NCBI GenBank assembly: GCA_946894095.1
Contig: OX335665.1
Span: forward strand, 5,528,001-5,592,000
DNA length: 64,000 bases
Direction of reading: 5' to 3'
DNA from: Incurvaria masculella
Lineage: Eukaryota > Arthropoda > Insecta > Lepidoptera > Incurvariidae
Positions 35,430-47,241 of this stretch are shown here, one piece after another. The stretch's first letter is position 1. Every line of letters starts with the position of its first letter. The position numbers were made by a program, and so were the translations under genes. The notes below the pieces were generated by a model that was not told where the DNA came from, did not search any database, and saw nothing but the letters and a program-made list of their open reading frames with translations.

Positions 35430-36245
35430 ACGCTAGGTGGCGCTCCGATTAACTGGACACAAGTTATCCGAACGAAACTGTACGGTCGTGTTTTAAGGTG
35501 GGCCTTCCCACTCAAATCCCCATACAAATGTGGAAATAAGATCAAGCCCATATTTATTGTTATAGATCCATAATTTTACTCAAAATAGCTTTATTTATAG
35601 CTGGTTTCATGAAGATTTATAATCAATTTGGATTTTATTAAATTTTATACTACAGCGGTCGTGATTTACTTTTAGCTATAAGTCGTTTTGAAATTAAAAT
35701 TTTCGTAAATCTTACCAAATCAAACACTATGCTCATTGTCTTCTTTGCGGACATGTTGGATCCTCCTCATCACGGAGCCTGTCTTTTTCTTTGAAACAGA
35801 GAAGGTCCCAGAGCGCGTTAGAACGGTTTTGTACCGTTCCCGCGAATGAGGTAGTCCCGCCGGGAAGGGCCACCTTAATAATAAACATGGCAGGTAAATG
35901 CGTCCTCCGATCAAATGTATTTACGCTTTCCGAATGAAACTGTACGGTTGTGTATTTATTAAGTAACATGGAAGGTGGTGCACCGATCAATTGCAAGTTA
36001 TCCGAACGTAGCTGAACGGTCTTGTATTTATTTATAAATATGAAACATGGTACTCCGATTAACTGCACATAAGTTATCTGAACGAAACTGTCCGGTCGTA
36101 TATTAATTTAGAAATATGAATGGTGGTGCTCCGATTAACTGCACATATGTTATCCGAACGATACTGTCGTATATTATTTTTAGATATGGTAGGCGATGCT
36201 CCGATTAAATAGGCATAGTTTATACGAATAAAAACTGCACGGTCG
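35430..36245. repeat. Degenerate tandem repeat of roughly 78 bp, split by a MITE
   Basis: ggtgctccgattaactgcac then agttatccgaacgaaactgt, acggtcgtgtatta recurs with variation at about 35434, 35900, 35970, 36048, 36123 and 36190. The family T MITE sits between the first unit and the rest. Confidence 0.8.
35493..35878 (+). mobile_element. Family T MITE, internally deleted copy inside a tandem array
   Basis: TTAAGGTGGGCCTTCCCACT ... GGGAAGGGCCACCTTAA. About 150 bp shorter than the full copy. It splits the array at 35430-36245. Confidence 0.88.
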
Positions 36246-36423
36246 TGTATTATTTATAGAGATACCATATTCTCCATGTTACGTCCAAAGTACGCGATGC
36301 TACATATAACGCTTTGACGTGGGCTAAGAACGCGTCCTGTTTGGCCAGGCCAAAAATACGGTAGAGTCCGTGCGGAAAGGGAACCGCCTCAGAGGCGCAC
36401 ATGTGCACATTTACCGTATTTTT

Positions 36424-37060
36424 AACCGACTTCAAAAAAAGGAGGAGGTTATCAATTCGTCTGTATGTTTTTTTTTTTTTTTTTGTTTTTTTTTTTTATG
36501 TTTGTTACCTCATAACTTTTTCCTGGGTGAACCGATTTTGATGATTATTTTTTTAAATGATAGCTAGTGCTTCCCAAGTGGTCCCATTTTAATTTGGTTA
36601 AGTTCTGACAATGATATCCATGAGAAAATCATAAAAGTCTTAAATTTGTATTAAGATGTGCGCGACAAATGGACGAATAACTCAATATAACGCCAACCGA
36701 TTTCGGTGATTCTTTTTTTATTGGAAAGGACGTGTACAAATTAGTAAGTTTACTTCAGATTCACTAAAAATTAACAAATAAAAAAACAAATTTAACAAAA
36801 AAAAATAACCGACTTCAAAGGAAAAGCACTAAAAAGTAAAAAATAATGTTCATTTTTGTAGTTACGATTTCTGTTATTTTTTGAGTCGGTGTCAGGCAAG
36901 GTTAGGTTAGGTTAGGTTAGGTTAGGTTAGATTAGGTTAGGTTCTCTTGATTGGCGCAGCGCGTGCCCGGCTGACGCCGACTCAAAAAATAACAGAAATC
37001 GTAACTACAAAAATGAACATTATTTTTTACTTTTTAGTGCTTTTCCTTTGAAGTCGGTTA
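36424..37060. mobile_element. Family B TIR element (aaccgacttc), copy 1, with a TTAGG run in its loop
   Basis: It starts ttaaccgacttcaaaaaaag and ends cctttgaagtcggtta. The inner arms (aagcactaaaaagtaaaaaa ... tgttattttttgagtcggtg and the inverse at 36970-37055) are nearly perfect. The loop holds (TTAGG)n at 36899-36943 and gcgcagcgcgtgcccggctg. Confidence 0.85.
36899..36943 (+). repeat. Interstitial telomere-type (TTAGG)n, about 9 units
   Basis: ggttaggttaggttaggtta with one attagg variant. TTAGG is the insect telomere repeat. It lies in the loop of a family B element. Confidence 0.9.
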
Positions 37061-37562
37061 TTTTTTTTGTTAAATTTGTTTTTTTTTCCTGTTGACAACA
37101 CTGGCACGTCGTTATAGTATGACTGTAACCACTTGATATTTTGAGGATGTGTTAGAATATAATATTTTCAAATTCTCAGGTCTTAATAACTGTCTTAGTT
37201 CATGTTATGTAAAAATCTTAACGTTAGTTCCATTGTACGCCACGCCGGTTCTCTTTCCGCACGGATTCTACGGGCTATTTCAATTTATTTTCCAAAAAAC
37301 ACGAGCCCGCGCACCGCGGTCAGAATTCTGCGTTCTAGTGACCGTTGACCGCTCAAGAGTTCCAACACACACAAGCGGCGTTCAAATTCTGGCGTTCTAG
37401 TTCCGTTTGGGTCTTTGTACATGCAACATGTCACTGGAAAGTTCATCGTCCGATGAAGAATTTCTCTTGTTTTCTAAAAAGAAAATAAGTATTGGGTGCA
37501 CCCAAATAACACAACGCGAGAATAACAAGGCGAATTTAGTAGTATTTTTCAGGATTTACTTA

Positions 37563-37676
37563 AAGATTTATTTGTTTATATATGTTTATTGCACTCAAAA
37601 TTCGGGCAAAAGGTACAACTTAATGCCAGGGGCATTCTCTACCAGTCTACCTTTGGGTATCGTGAGCAGTAGTGCG
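37563..37676 (+). repeat. Repeat fragment related to 30627-30742
   Basis: Inverted match to 30627-30742, without the AAAT tail. Confidence 0.6.
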
Positions 37677-37699
37677 AGTAGCAGTTATAGAGACAAATG

Positions 37700-38690
37700 A
37701 ATTTACTACAACAAATATCATACACAATATACCAACTACTTATATACATATAAATATAAATATACATTAATATAAATATATAAACACTATATATAATATA
37801 GAAATAGAAACAACGATGCTATATTTATTTTCGAATGTCCAAGAATAGTTTTAATGAATTGTATAAAATTATGAAACCTGATATCGAAAAACAAAATACT
37901 AACTGGAGGAAATTTGTTTCATCAAAAGAAAGGCTAGCTGTATTTTTAAGGTATGTTTTATTATAAGTATTATAGTCTACATCACTTAAATCGTATAATA
38001 ATCTCCTTTCCCTAACCAATTCAATCAACTTTTTCTTGTTTGCAGCCTCAGAAATCGCGGCGTCCAGGCGTTCCCTGTCTCGGCGGGCAAAGAACTCTTA
38101 GAACGCGACGTTTCACTTCGACCGCCGCGGTCTGACTGCCCGCCGTGTGCGTTGTTGTTATAGACTCGATACATTCTAATGAACGCCGAACGCGGAACTC
38201 GGAACTCCTGACCGCTCTCCGTGTGCGCGGGCTCGTTAAAAAAAAACAATAGGTTACAATAACACATTCTACGAGAATCTAGTTAATAAAATTATACATT
38301 GCAGCCTACAGAAGAACTAAATTCTGTGTAGTAGGCCGCATGGCATAGCACTTAGAAGTACATTAAATAGTAATGGTGAAAGCACACTGTACTACTGTCT
38401 ATCGTATGTTGTCCTATGCATCCACGATTTCAATTTTCCGGATTGTCAACGTTTGACCTTACACCCTAACCGTTTCGGATAATGGTCTATCATAAATTGT
38501 TCTTTCTATATTCAAGTAGCGAGCCTCCTCTTCAGAAATATTTACAGGATTTTTTACGTCACATTTTATAGCCAAGGCAACGGATGGACTATGAATCATG
38601 TGTTTAAGTGTTAATAACATCTCTGTTTATGCATCGTCCATTTAATAGTACACTTTTGACAGAGAGAAGCGAGGTTCTATTTAGGGTTCC
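37700..38690. other. No gene recognised
   Basis: AT-rich (37700-38030), a GC-rich block 38040-38240 sharing gagcccgcgcac-type words with 37300 in inverted orientation, then unassigned sequence. Confidence 0.35.
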
Positions 38691-38696
38691 GTTTCC

Positions 38697-39121
38697 TAAA
38701 GGCAAGTGCGAGTCGGACTTGCACACGAAGGGTTCCGTACCAATGCAAATGATCTGATCTGTGAAAATTTCAACTATCTACCTGTTACGGTGACAAACGG
38801 ACGGACAGGCGGACGGACAGCGGAGGCTTAGTAATACGGTCCTGTTTGCACCCTTCGGGTACGGAACCCTAAAAACCGGCCAAGTGCGAGTCGAACTCGC
38901 ACACGAAGAGTTCCGTACCATCGTACAAGTTTTAACACGTTGTTTGTATGGAGCCCACCTTTAATTTTTATTATTCTAAAATTTTACCTACATACTTTGT
39001 AAAAAATTCAGCTGCCTACATATAACGGTTAATGAGATACAGCCCTGTGACAAACGGACGGACGGACAGGAGGCTTAGTAATAGGTTTCCGCTGGCACCT
39101 TTTGGGTAAGGAACCCTAAAA
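38697..39121 (+). repeat. Two family A repeats in tandem
   Basis: A shortened copy (38697-38875, internal deletion) is followed directly by a second one (38873-39121) sharing the aaccctaaaaaccggcc junction. Head-to-tail placement is unusual for this family here. Confidence 0.9.
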
Positions 39122-39140
39122 AGCATATGATTTACTTAAG

Positions 39141-39541
39141 AACGGCCCGTAAGCTATGCTCCCCATACAAACGTAGCATACTAATCATTTGGAATCCACT
39201 ATTCCAATTAAATTGATATTTAATATCTAATATCAGGTAACAAATATCTGTGTCTGCATGCTTTTGTTTTTTTGAAAAAATCCAAACCGCATGAAATGAA
39301 ATCAAAAAGAAAATCTTCATACGAATTTTGTTTTCTCTGTGGTTTGACCCAGAATACATTCACCGAAAAAACAAAAGACATGCAGACACAAATATTTGTA
39401 GCCTAATATTAGATACCAAATATCAAGTAAGTTGGAACGGAACGGTGGTTTTCAAATTATAAAAAGATTTACTTTACACATCGTACTTTTAAAAAGTACG
39501 ATTGTATGGGAGGCGAAATTTTTCGATGCTTACGGGCCGAC
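39141..39541. mobile_element. Foldback MITE
   Basis: The ends cggcccgtaagc and gcttacgggccg are inverted. Inner inverted stretches (caaatatctgtgtctgcatg / catgcagacacaaatatttg) meet near 39360. Confidence 0.75.
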
Positions 39542-39944
39542 CTAAACTTATGGCAACATTTCCATTCCTTTCGTCCTCATTTAGTTAAGTGAAGAAGAGT
39601 CCATTACCGCCATCTTTATTAAGGCGCCGAGTTAGTTCTCTTCTCTCCGGTTTATAGCGCACTTAGCGCAATCCTTCCATCTACAGGCGCGGCGCACGCC
39701 CCTGTCAGGGCTGCTTAAAATCCAACCGACGACTCACGGAACCCTATTCACGCTGCGTTGCCCCCAGGGGCTGAACGCCGTAGCCAGGCTATTTATTTTT
39801 ATAGTTTCCATAAAGCTTCTATGAACTACGATTGATCGGTATTTGATGGTCTTCGAATGGGTTTGTTTACTTTTCGGGTTCCGAAGTTCACCAGCGAATG
39901 GGTCTCTTTCGCCACGTACAGTTAAAGTTCTAATCCATGGATAA

Positions 39945-40187
39945 AAAATGGCCAAGTGCGAGTCGGACTCGCACACAAAGGGTTCCGTACCATCGTACAA
40001 GGTTTAACACAAAAAATCACTTTTTTGTATGGGGGCAAGCCACTTTCATTTTTGTTATTTTTTAATTTTACCTACTTGTTGTTATAGCGGCAAAATAAAT
40101 ACATACTCTGTGAAAATTTTTGCTGCCTATCTCAGTTCATGAGATACAGCCTTTGACAGACGGACGGACGGACGGACAGGCGGTCGG
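39945..40187 (+). repeat. Family A repeat, 3'-truncated
   Basis: It has the typical start (aaaatggccaagtgcgagtc) and ends within the GGAC microsatellite, where SINE-2 related sequence begins. Confidence 0.85.
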
Positions 40188-40245
40188 ATGTCACATGCAA
40201 ACATAGTCGCAAACGGAATGTGATATGCATGCATGTACAGTCGAC

Positions 40246-40370
40246 CGTGAAACAAGGACACATTAATTGAAGAAAGAGCCCAGTAAAAAGAACTACTTTA
40301 CGAATATACTGCAAGGCTGGACCCGAACCAGCAAAACATACCATTCGCAATGAGCGACGTACCTGCTTAA
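40246..40370 (-). mobile_element. SINE-2, minus copy
   Basis: On the minus strand ...gaatggtatgttttgctggt then tcgggtccagccttgcagta matches 20660-20700, followed by the same tail up to gtccttgtttcac. Confidence 0.7.
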
Positions 40371-41390
40371 TACGAAAAAGTATATTTACTATAGTCGTAA
40401 ACGTATTTTACGTATTCTACAAAACAAGGTTTGTGTGAGTGGGAACTGACTTGACAAACGCATTTTTCCCCAGCATACTTCTTTTATTTAAAGTGGTAAA
40501 TTATTAGATCCGCCGATTCGATTAACTCACTGAATATTCCGGGAGGTCACGACATTTTTGGTCACGATAAGGTAAACGGCTGAATCTTGGTTCACATGTT
40601 AGAGACCAACCCTCTGATGCTAAATATGTCGGTCTGCCCGTGCCAAGTGGTTGCGTTTTCTAGATTGGCTATATAAAATAGATGCTGGTATGTACCTGCT
40701 GATGAATATACTGATTATCTGGAAACATTGATACCTATTAATTATACAACAATAACCAGACGGTTACTTAATTAAATACTTAAATATACCTAAAGTTATG
40801 TCTGTAACCTAAATCGCCTATAATTACTAAATACAACCAAAGATTTGTTCAGTTTTTGTATTGCTAAGCAAGTATGTATTGATACTTTCATGCTTCGTCA
40901 TTTTCATCCATTTACTATATCATATGTATTTTTTGTCACCATAACTACTTTTCAGGCGCCTTATATACGTAACGCAACCACATGAAACAGGCAGACTAAC
41001 ACATTTAGCTTTAGAGGGTTGTACTTTATCCCGTGATCCCATTTACGTTATCGTTAGCATTTTTGTTACGAAGTTTCTCGCCAGTTCTTCGCTGTGAATG
41101 CTGAACTGGCTAATGATAATATGATAAATCCGAGTGCAGGGGCCCAATTTCGGTAGGAGTGAGTTCAAGTTTGGGAGTGAGTTAACCTAAAAATAGCTTG
41201 AAAATAAATTATTTTTTTAAATAACGGAACTTTTATCTATACTTCCAACGTATATGGGATAAACCAGATTTATACCAAACTAAAATGACTTTCAAGAAGT
41301 GTGAAAACATGAACTAGTTAAAAAGGTGAGTTGATATTTAGCGAGGAATTCGAACTCCCTCTTACCTTAATGGGTGCCCAAGGAGTCCGT
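40371..41390. other. No gene or repeat recognised
   Basis: AT-rich. No open frame above background and no family member seen. Confidence 0.4.
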
Positions 41391-41721
41391 AGTCCCAGCT
41401 GTCATCTAAATTGGTGTTTACGGCAAACCGATCGATTGGCGTTTTCAAATGTATGGAGAAATTGAAAAGCGCGCGTAGTGGGCGTTAAGCGAACTAACAT
41501 TCCGAGTTCGAGTTTGATTTGACAGCTTACTCAACGTTGCCGTAAAACGTCGACGTTGCCGTTTACGCCGTTTCCGCGTTTTCATACAAAACTCGACTTT
41601 GACAGCATGAAAAAGTAAAACCACAGATTATCTCGTAAACACTTGCATGGAGTTTGACGTTTTATGGAACTTCGAAGTTCCGTTAACGCCAGTTTAGGTG
41701 ACAACTGGAACTAGCAGCTCA
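41391..41721. mobile_element. Family G MITE, copy 2 (inverted)
   Basis: It starts gagtccgtagtcccagctgt and ends ggtgacaactggaactagca, carrying the same ggaacttcgaagttcc palindrome. Confidence 0.82.
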
Positions 41722-42990
41722 TGTCATAACAATAAGCAATTAAGTATGAATACAATTCCTTGATGAGATTTAGACTAAAACCTAGAACCAAAAAATACTA
41801 AACTTAAATCCGGGTGTACAAAGCCCTTAGGCAAGGTTAGCACGATACAGTCCCCTTGTAATGGTATCTAAGCTTCAGACAACGGACAGTTGCCGCCTCA
41901 CGTTGACACTTTTGTTATTTACATCTCATAAGCAAAAGACCATGGTGCGCTGCTTAGGCCGCTACACAAACCAAGCACTATTATTCTGTCATTCGATGCC
42001 GAAACTGTTTGCACTTGGGCAGAGGTAGCGTTCCTCAAACTGCGCGTTCCGATTTAAACTGTAATCGATTACACTGCTAAAAGCGTATACAGGCGTCCCG
42101 AATCAGATTGCACGCTCAAAGCAGTAAGCATTAACAACGATTCGGACCGTTTGTGTACGCGCTTACGGAAACAAAACAACCAAAATGGAATAAATGACGT
42201 TAATTGTAGTATTTCACCTTAAATTTGAATATAATAAATTGTTTTAAGTTGCACATGCATTTTCTACTGAGGGACATTCAACGGTTTGTGAAAAAACACG
42301 ATAGACTACTCTTTAGAAACGTCAAAATGTGACACTGACAGTTCCACACACAGTGCCCTACCTTCGAAGCGTGAGCACTGTGTACGGCATTGCGTGACGC
42401 AGCGCTAACTTCATACCGTTCACGGGACGCCATTTTGAGGGCTGTGAGCGCGAATCGGACAAGTTTTGAGCCTGCTTCTGGTAACGATGGTTCTAATCGG
42501 ACTACAACCTAAGAGAATATCCATTTTAAAAGCGGAGCTGAATATTAAGGAGACTATTCCTGAACAATGCCTAAATTGTTGGAATTACCAATTAATATGT
42601 AGATTTATGGTGTGATTTCATAATCAAATTAATATGGACATTTATGAAGTGATTTCATTGAGGGATTTTCGCATAAAAAGGTTGCTAAATAAATTGTGTT
42701 TTAATTTCCGATTGCCCCACACTAACCGCGATTACGCAAGTTTCCAACAGATGTCGCTCGCATCAAGCTGTATTCATTTTTTTTTTGACATGGCTAATAT
42801 ACTCTTTGAAGAAAAATATTGCCTTATTAAAATCACTTTAACAATATTTATATAATCACAACAAAGTATGGAGCAATGTGGAGCAATATCGCTCCATTTC
42901 GCTGGGATCATTGCCGAAAGTGTATTGGGGTTGCTCTATATTGCTCCACCTATTGCTCTTCTGTTTGACAACAGTTGCCCAGCAATTAGC
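41722..42990. other. No gene or repeat recognised
   Basis: Contains short repeated ggagcaat words near 42870-42900. Nothing else supported. Confidence 0.4.
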
Positions 42991-43395
42991 GGCTCGTAGC
43001 TAAGTGGCGCGGGGACTAGCCTAGCGTACCAGAGGTCTGGGTTCAATTCCTCGCCCCGACATGCATCACTTTCTTTCTCTTTCTGAGTTCGATAAATTCG
43101 TCACGAATGCGAGCTGGTCCATGGTTCGGAAACCATGTAAAACTGTAGGTCCCCTTCCCCTACTAGGTGGTAGGGTTAAGCCCGCCCGGGTTGGTACCAC
43201 CGCATTGGATGAAACTATGGTTGAAGCGGCAATAAAAAATGTTCCGTGTTTTCCATCCAGTTCAATGTAACCGTGCTCATAAAGGGAAGGTCCTGGCATG
43301 GCACCTAATTCCTTCTGGAATGTGGTGTATTGGGCTAATATCATAACGGTTGTTATGTGGTATTAGCCATCCATGTCAGGTTGCATAAAAAAATG
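42991..43395 (+). mobile_element. SINE-1, full-length plus copy
   Basis: The best copy: head ggctcgtagctaagtggcgc, B box ggtctgggttcaattcctcg, body, and 3' end caggttgcataaaaaaatgg. Confidence 0.9.
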
Positions 43396-44865
43396 GCCAC
43401 AAAAGCTTAGATGAAAAAGAATTCCTTTTTCATCTAAGCACAAAAGTTGTTCGTGTACGGGGCACCTTTAAAATGTAAACTAGAGCCCAGGTATCGACAG
43501 CGCTTTCAGAACCATCTGTCAAACGCATACAATATTTTTGGCAGGCGATATCGCCTCCTCGATAGCGCCTACTCGATAGGGTTCGTAGTTGGGGCCCAGG
43601 CCGTATGGACCACCGCACGTGTCCTCAATACAAGATTGAACCCGGAAATGGAACGGGCTTAAGTCAACTGTGACAGACAACACAACCGTGCAAACATTGT
43701 TACGATGACCATGGAGGAAGCAACCGCCGTGGAGCAGCCAGAGAATTATTTTATTAAGACTGTCGCGAAGGCTGGGAAATATTTGAAAAGGAGAATGCCC
43801 ATTGCCCCATAATATTTGGACCCCTCAAAATGTTAGTGTTTGTCTTCCAAATCAGTGTTATAATTTAGAAAATAATATAACTATTCGAGTTATGAATTTT
43901 GAAGACCAAATTCATTGCCATTTTAAAGTTATTGACAAAATGCGGTTTTGAGATTATGATTGTTTTAGATACACCAGAGATCTCAGCGTGGAACAAAATT
44001 CTCCAGTCCAAACGCAACAAAAATGGACAGTGTTTAATGTCTCTTTAATATTTCATAAGCAACAATCCTTCACATTGGTCCTAAGGATCATAATTTTACA
44101 TACGTTTTACACCTTTTTCCCCCCTTACAGGATGGAATGTCATGGAGCAGGCTACCCTAACACGTCTTGTGACTCTGCGATGTTCTGTCCTTGTCACTTT
44201 CATATTGTTAGTAGGAAAAGAAGTAACTGAATGATCCCTTTTAATTATTAAACGAAAAACCGGCCGTAAAAAATGGGGATTTAGATAGTTTAATATATGT
44301 TTAAATAATAAATATAAATTATCGCATGTGTCAATAAAAGACCTGAATGATTTCTAAGGGGCCTGGAGTTGGGCATTCTCCATTAAGAAATGCTTTTTTC
44401 CATTCACCAAGACACAATTTTTCACAGCGACTGCCATTCAACTTTCCAAATCGTCTTCCAGGCCTTAACGGTTCCCTACATAAATTAATCAATAAAAAAA
44501 TCACTCAGTTGTATTTTTTAATTGAGTGAATTGAATCACTGAGTTGGATTCAGAAATACCTAGTACCAGCAATAGCGATTTTCAAAATAGAAAATTCATA
44601 TTAAGGAACTATTTTAAACAAATTTTATATATACATATCTCCAATTGCTACATTCTCATATCCAGTATGGTTAAAACATCGAATGAATAAACACACAGAG
44701 TTAACTGATGGATGAGATCAAAACGTTTCATACAAAATGTACTGAGATCTTATTTTTTTACACATTTTTTATCTAAATCGTAAGTACTTTAAAAATAATG
44801 ATCTGAAGTTATATTTTATTTTGAATTATTTAGGAAAAGTTAAGAAAATGTATCGACAAAAAATA
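43396..44865. other. No gene recognised
   Basis: A small hairpin (gcttagatgaaaaagaattc / ctttttcatctaagc) lies at 43405-43437 at the end of SINE-1. The remainder is unassigned. Confidence 0.4.
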
Positions 44866-45180
44866 TGTGGGTCACCCCATATGTACTATAAAAGAAGGGT
44901 GTTTGTCCGGTATTTGTATTGCCTTTCCCTTAACAATCTAGAAATACGCAGGGCCAGCATGCTTTATTTAAGGAAAACTAGAGAAATCATAAAGATTTCA
45001 CAAACAAAACATTTCACATTCCTTGAGCGCGACTCCTATGTATTGATAAAGATTTGAGAAGTTGTGTCATCGGGGAGATGTGTTCCATCTCCCTCTAACT
45101 CGCGGTAGTAGTACTTGAGTTGACGTCTCACTCCCACACTTTGTTCGTCTTAATCACAGCGCGCTATGCTAGGTCTATGG
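44866..45180 (+). repeat. Interspersed repeat family E
   Basis: gggtgtttgtccggtatttg ... gaaaactagagaaat ... tgtgttccatctccctctaa ... gttgacgtctcactcccaca. Shared with 46741-47033 (+) and 27710-27970 (-). Confidence 0.75.
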
Positions 45181-45181
45181 G

Positions 45182-45724
45182 TAAAAGGCGGACCTTCCCA
45201 CTCAACCCCCATACAAAAGTGGAAAGAAGATCATGCCTATATTTCTTGTCCGAGATGCAAAATGTTACTCAAAATAGCTATATTTGATCGAACTAGATGT
45301 CTGATGACCGTTGGCATTGTAAAATTGTGTTTGGTTTCTAAGTTATAAGGTCCGAAAGTTCAAATTTTTCGGTCGTTTAATACAATAACTTTGATGGTAG
45401 CTTACTCAACGATAAAATAAAATCATCTTAAAATATTTGTCATCAGACATAGCTTGTTTTATTAAGATTTATATTCAATTTGTTTTTTTTTTGACTACAC
45501 CGGTCGTGGTTTACTTATATCTATAAGTCGTTTTACAATTAAAATTTTCTTAAATCTTACCAAATCAAACACTATGCGCATTGTCTGCTTTGGGGACATG
45601 TTGCATCCTCCTCATCACGGAGCCTGTCTCTTTCTTTGAGACGGAGAAGGTCCCAGAGTGCAATAGCATGGTTTTTTACCGTGCCCGCGAATGGGTTAGT
45701 CCCGCCGGGAAGGGCCACCTTAAA
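45182..45724 (+). mobile_element. Family T MITE with decayed left terminus
   Basis: The left end taaaaggcggaccttcccac is mutated; the right end gggaagggccaccTTAA is intact. Confidence 0.82.
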
Positions 45725-45979
45725 GACTTTTTAAAAGGGATTACCGTCTTGAAATATATACGCTTTGAAGAAGACACCGTCACGTCCCCGGTTCCGTGTG
45801 GCTCCACGTCCCTGACAGGTGGACACCGATGACGTCACAGCTGTCAACCGTTTCTATCTCCTCGTTTATCTAACAACCTTCCCTGGAGGCACGCGTCGCG
45901 GCGAATTCCACGTGTTGTATGTTTATCCACGCGAATTCGGTGGCCGTCGGTACCGTTATAAGGAAAAACCGAGAACGTT

Positions 45980-46258
45980 AAAAACCGGCCAAGTGCGAGT
46001 CGGGCTCCCACACGAAGGGTTCCGTAACATTATACAAGATTTGACCCAAAGAAAACAGGTTTATTGTATGGTGGCCTCCTTTATATTTTTGTTTTTGATT
46101 TTTACTATTTGTTGTCATTGCGGCAACAGAAATACAAACTCTGTAAAAATTACGGTTCATGAGATACAACCCTGTTACTGATGGATGGACGAACGGACGG
46201 ACATCGGAGGTTTAGTATTAGGGTTCCGTTTGGCACCCTTAGGGTACGGAACCCTAAT
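45980..46258 (+). repeat. Family A repeat
   Basis: It runs from taaaaaccggccaagtgcga to ttagggtacggaaccctaat. Confidence 0.9.
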
Positions 46259-46579
46259 AAGGGCAAAACTAATACTTTTGTGTATATTATTTATTTTGCG
46301 AAACTATATTTTAAGAATTGGTTTTTAACTGTAATGTATAAGGATATTATGAAAAAATAAATCAATCAATCAATAGTTTCTCCCAAGAACGTAAAAATAA
46401 GTGGACTAGAGACACATCCGGCAACCGCGTCGCAGAGTGTTTGCTTAAAGAGGCAAACTCCATAGAACGAGCCCATTGTAATGTTGACTACGCGCACGTT
46501 TCTCTGTAATGTAAAAAGTAAACGAACTAAGATAATTTTTTTTAAACTACGTAATGAATATTCGATATTGAACGCATTT

Positions 46580-46735
46580 TTAACCGACTTCAAAAAAAGG
46601 AGGAGGTTCTCAATTCGTCGAAATATTTTTTTATGTGTGTTCACCGATTACTCGAAACCCCTGGACCGATTTGGAAAATTCTTTTTTTGTTCGAAAGGGT
46701 ATACTTTCTAGTTGATCCCATTTTTTTATCAAAAG
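46580..46735. mobile_element. Family B element, 5' fragment
   Basis: ttaaccgacttcaaaaaaag then gaggaggttctcaattcgtc. The inner arms and right end are missing. Confidence 0.75.
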
Positions 46736-46740
46736 AAGAA

Positions 46741-47033
46741 TCAGTGAGGCCACTTACACCCCATCACAAAAGTTTTTTTGTCCGGGTTTTTTACTCCCAT
46801 TCACTAAACAATCTATAAATGCACTGGTCACCGTGCTTTCTTTAAGGAAAACTAGAGAAATAAAAAAGATTTCTCCAATTTACATTCCGTGAGCGCGACT
46901 AAAATGTACTGATAAAGATTTCAGAAGTGGTCTCATCGGGCAGATGTGTTCCATCTCCCTCTAACTGGCGGTAGCGGTACGTTGAGTTGACGTCTCACTC
47001 CCACGCTTTGTTCGTCTTGTAGGTCTATGATTT
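46741..47033 (+). repeat. Family E repeat
   Basis: tttttgtccgggttttttac ... gaaaactagagaaat ... tgtgttccatctccctctaa, just upstream of the first Dgk exon in the window. Confidence 0.75.
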
Positions 47034-47167
47034 CTACGGTATTCAAAAGCGAATATCTCGTAAATTACTGGCCAGATTTTAATGAGATTTTCACCATTTA
47101 AAGATAACACGTAATACTTGACATATTCTGTTCAGCGTGTGTAATTGTATCGTTTCCTTTGTTACAG

Positions 47168-47241
47168 GACATCGACTATGAAGGATTCCGCTGGTTCCTG
47201 GACACATTTCTCGAGGTCTCCACACCCGATGAGCTCAGCAG
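47168..47241 (+). CDS. Dgk: Dgk exon: end of the recoverin-homology (RVH) region
   Basis: The exon follows ...gttacag and ends AGCAG|gtacgt. It encodes 24 codons plus two bases ([17 protein letters not shown]...), matching the 'IDxEGFxxFxxTFLE' segment of the RVH domain of type I DGKs. The two-base overhang AG joins G of the next exon to give Arg. Its intron begins almost at once with an interspersed repeat (about 47270-47780). Confidence 0.85.

Noticed and set aside
37149..37400. Possible short gene near 37.2 kb
   Set aside because: The frame spans a GC-rich repeat-like block with an inverted partner at 38.1 kb and has no homology I recognise.
42991..43070. tRNA gene at the SINE-1 head
   Set aside because: The cloverleaf does not close and the sequence recurs with the same downstream body in many places.
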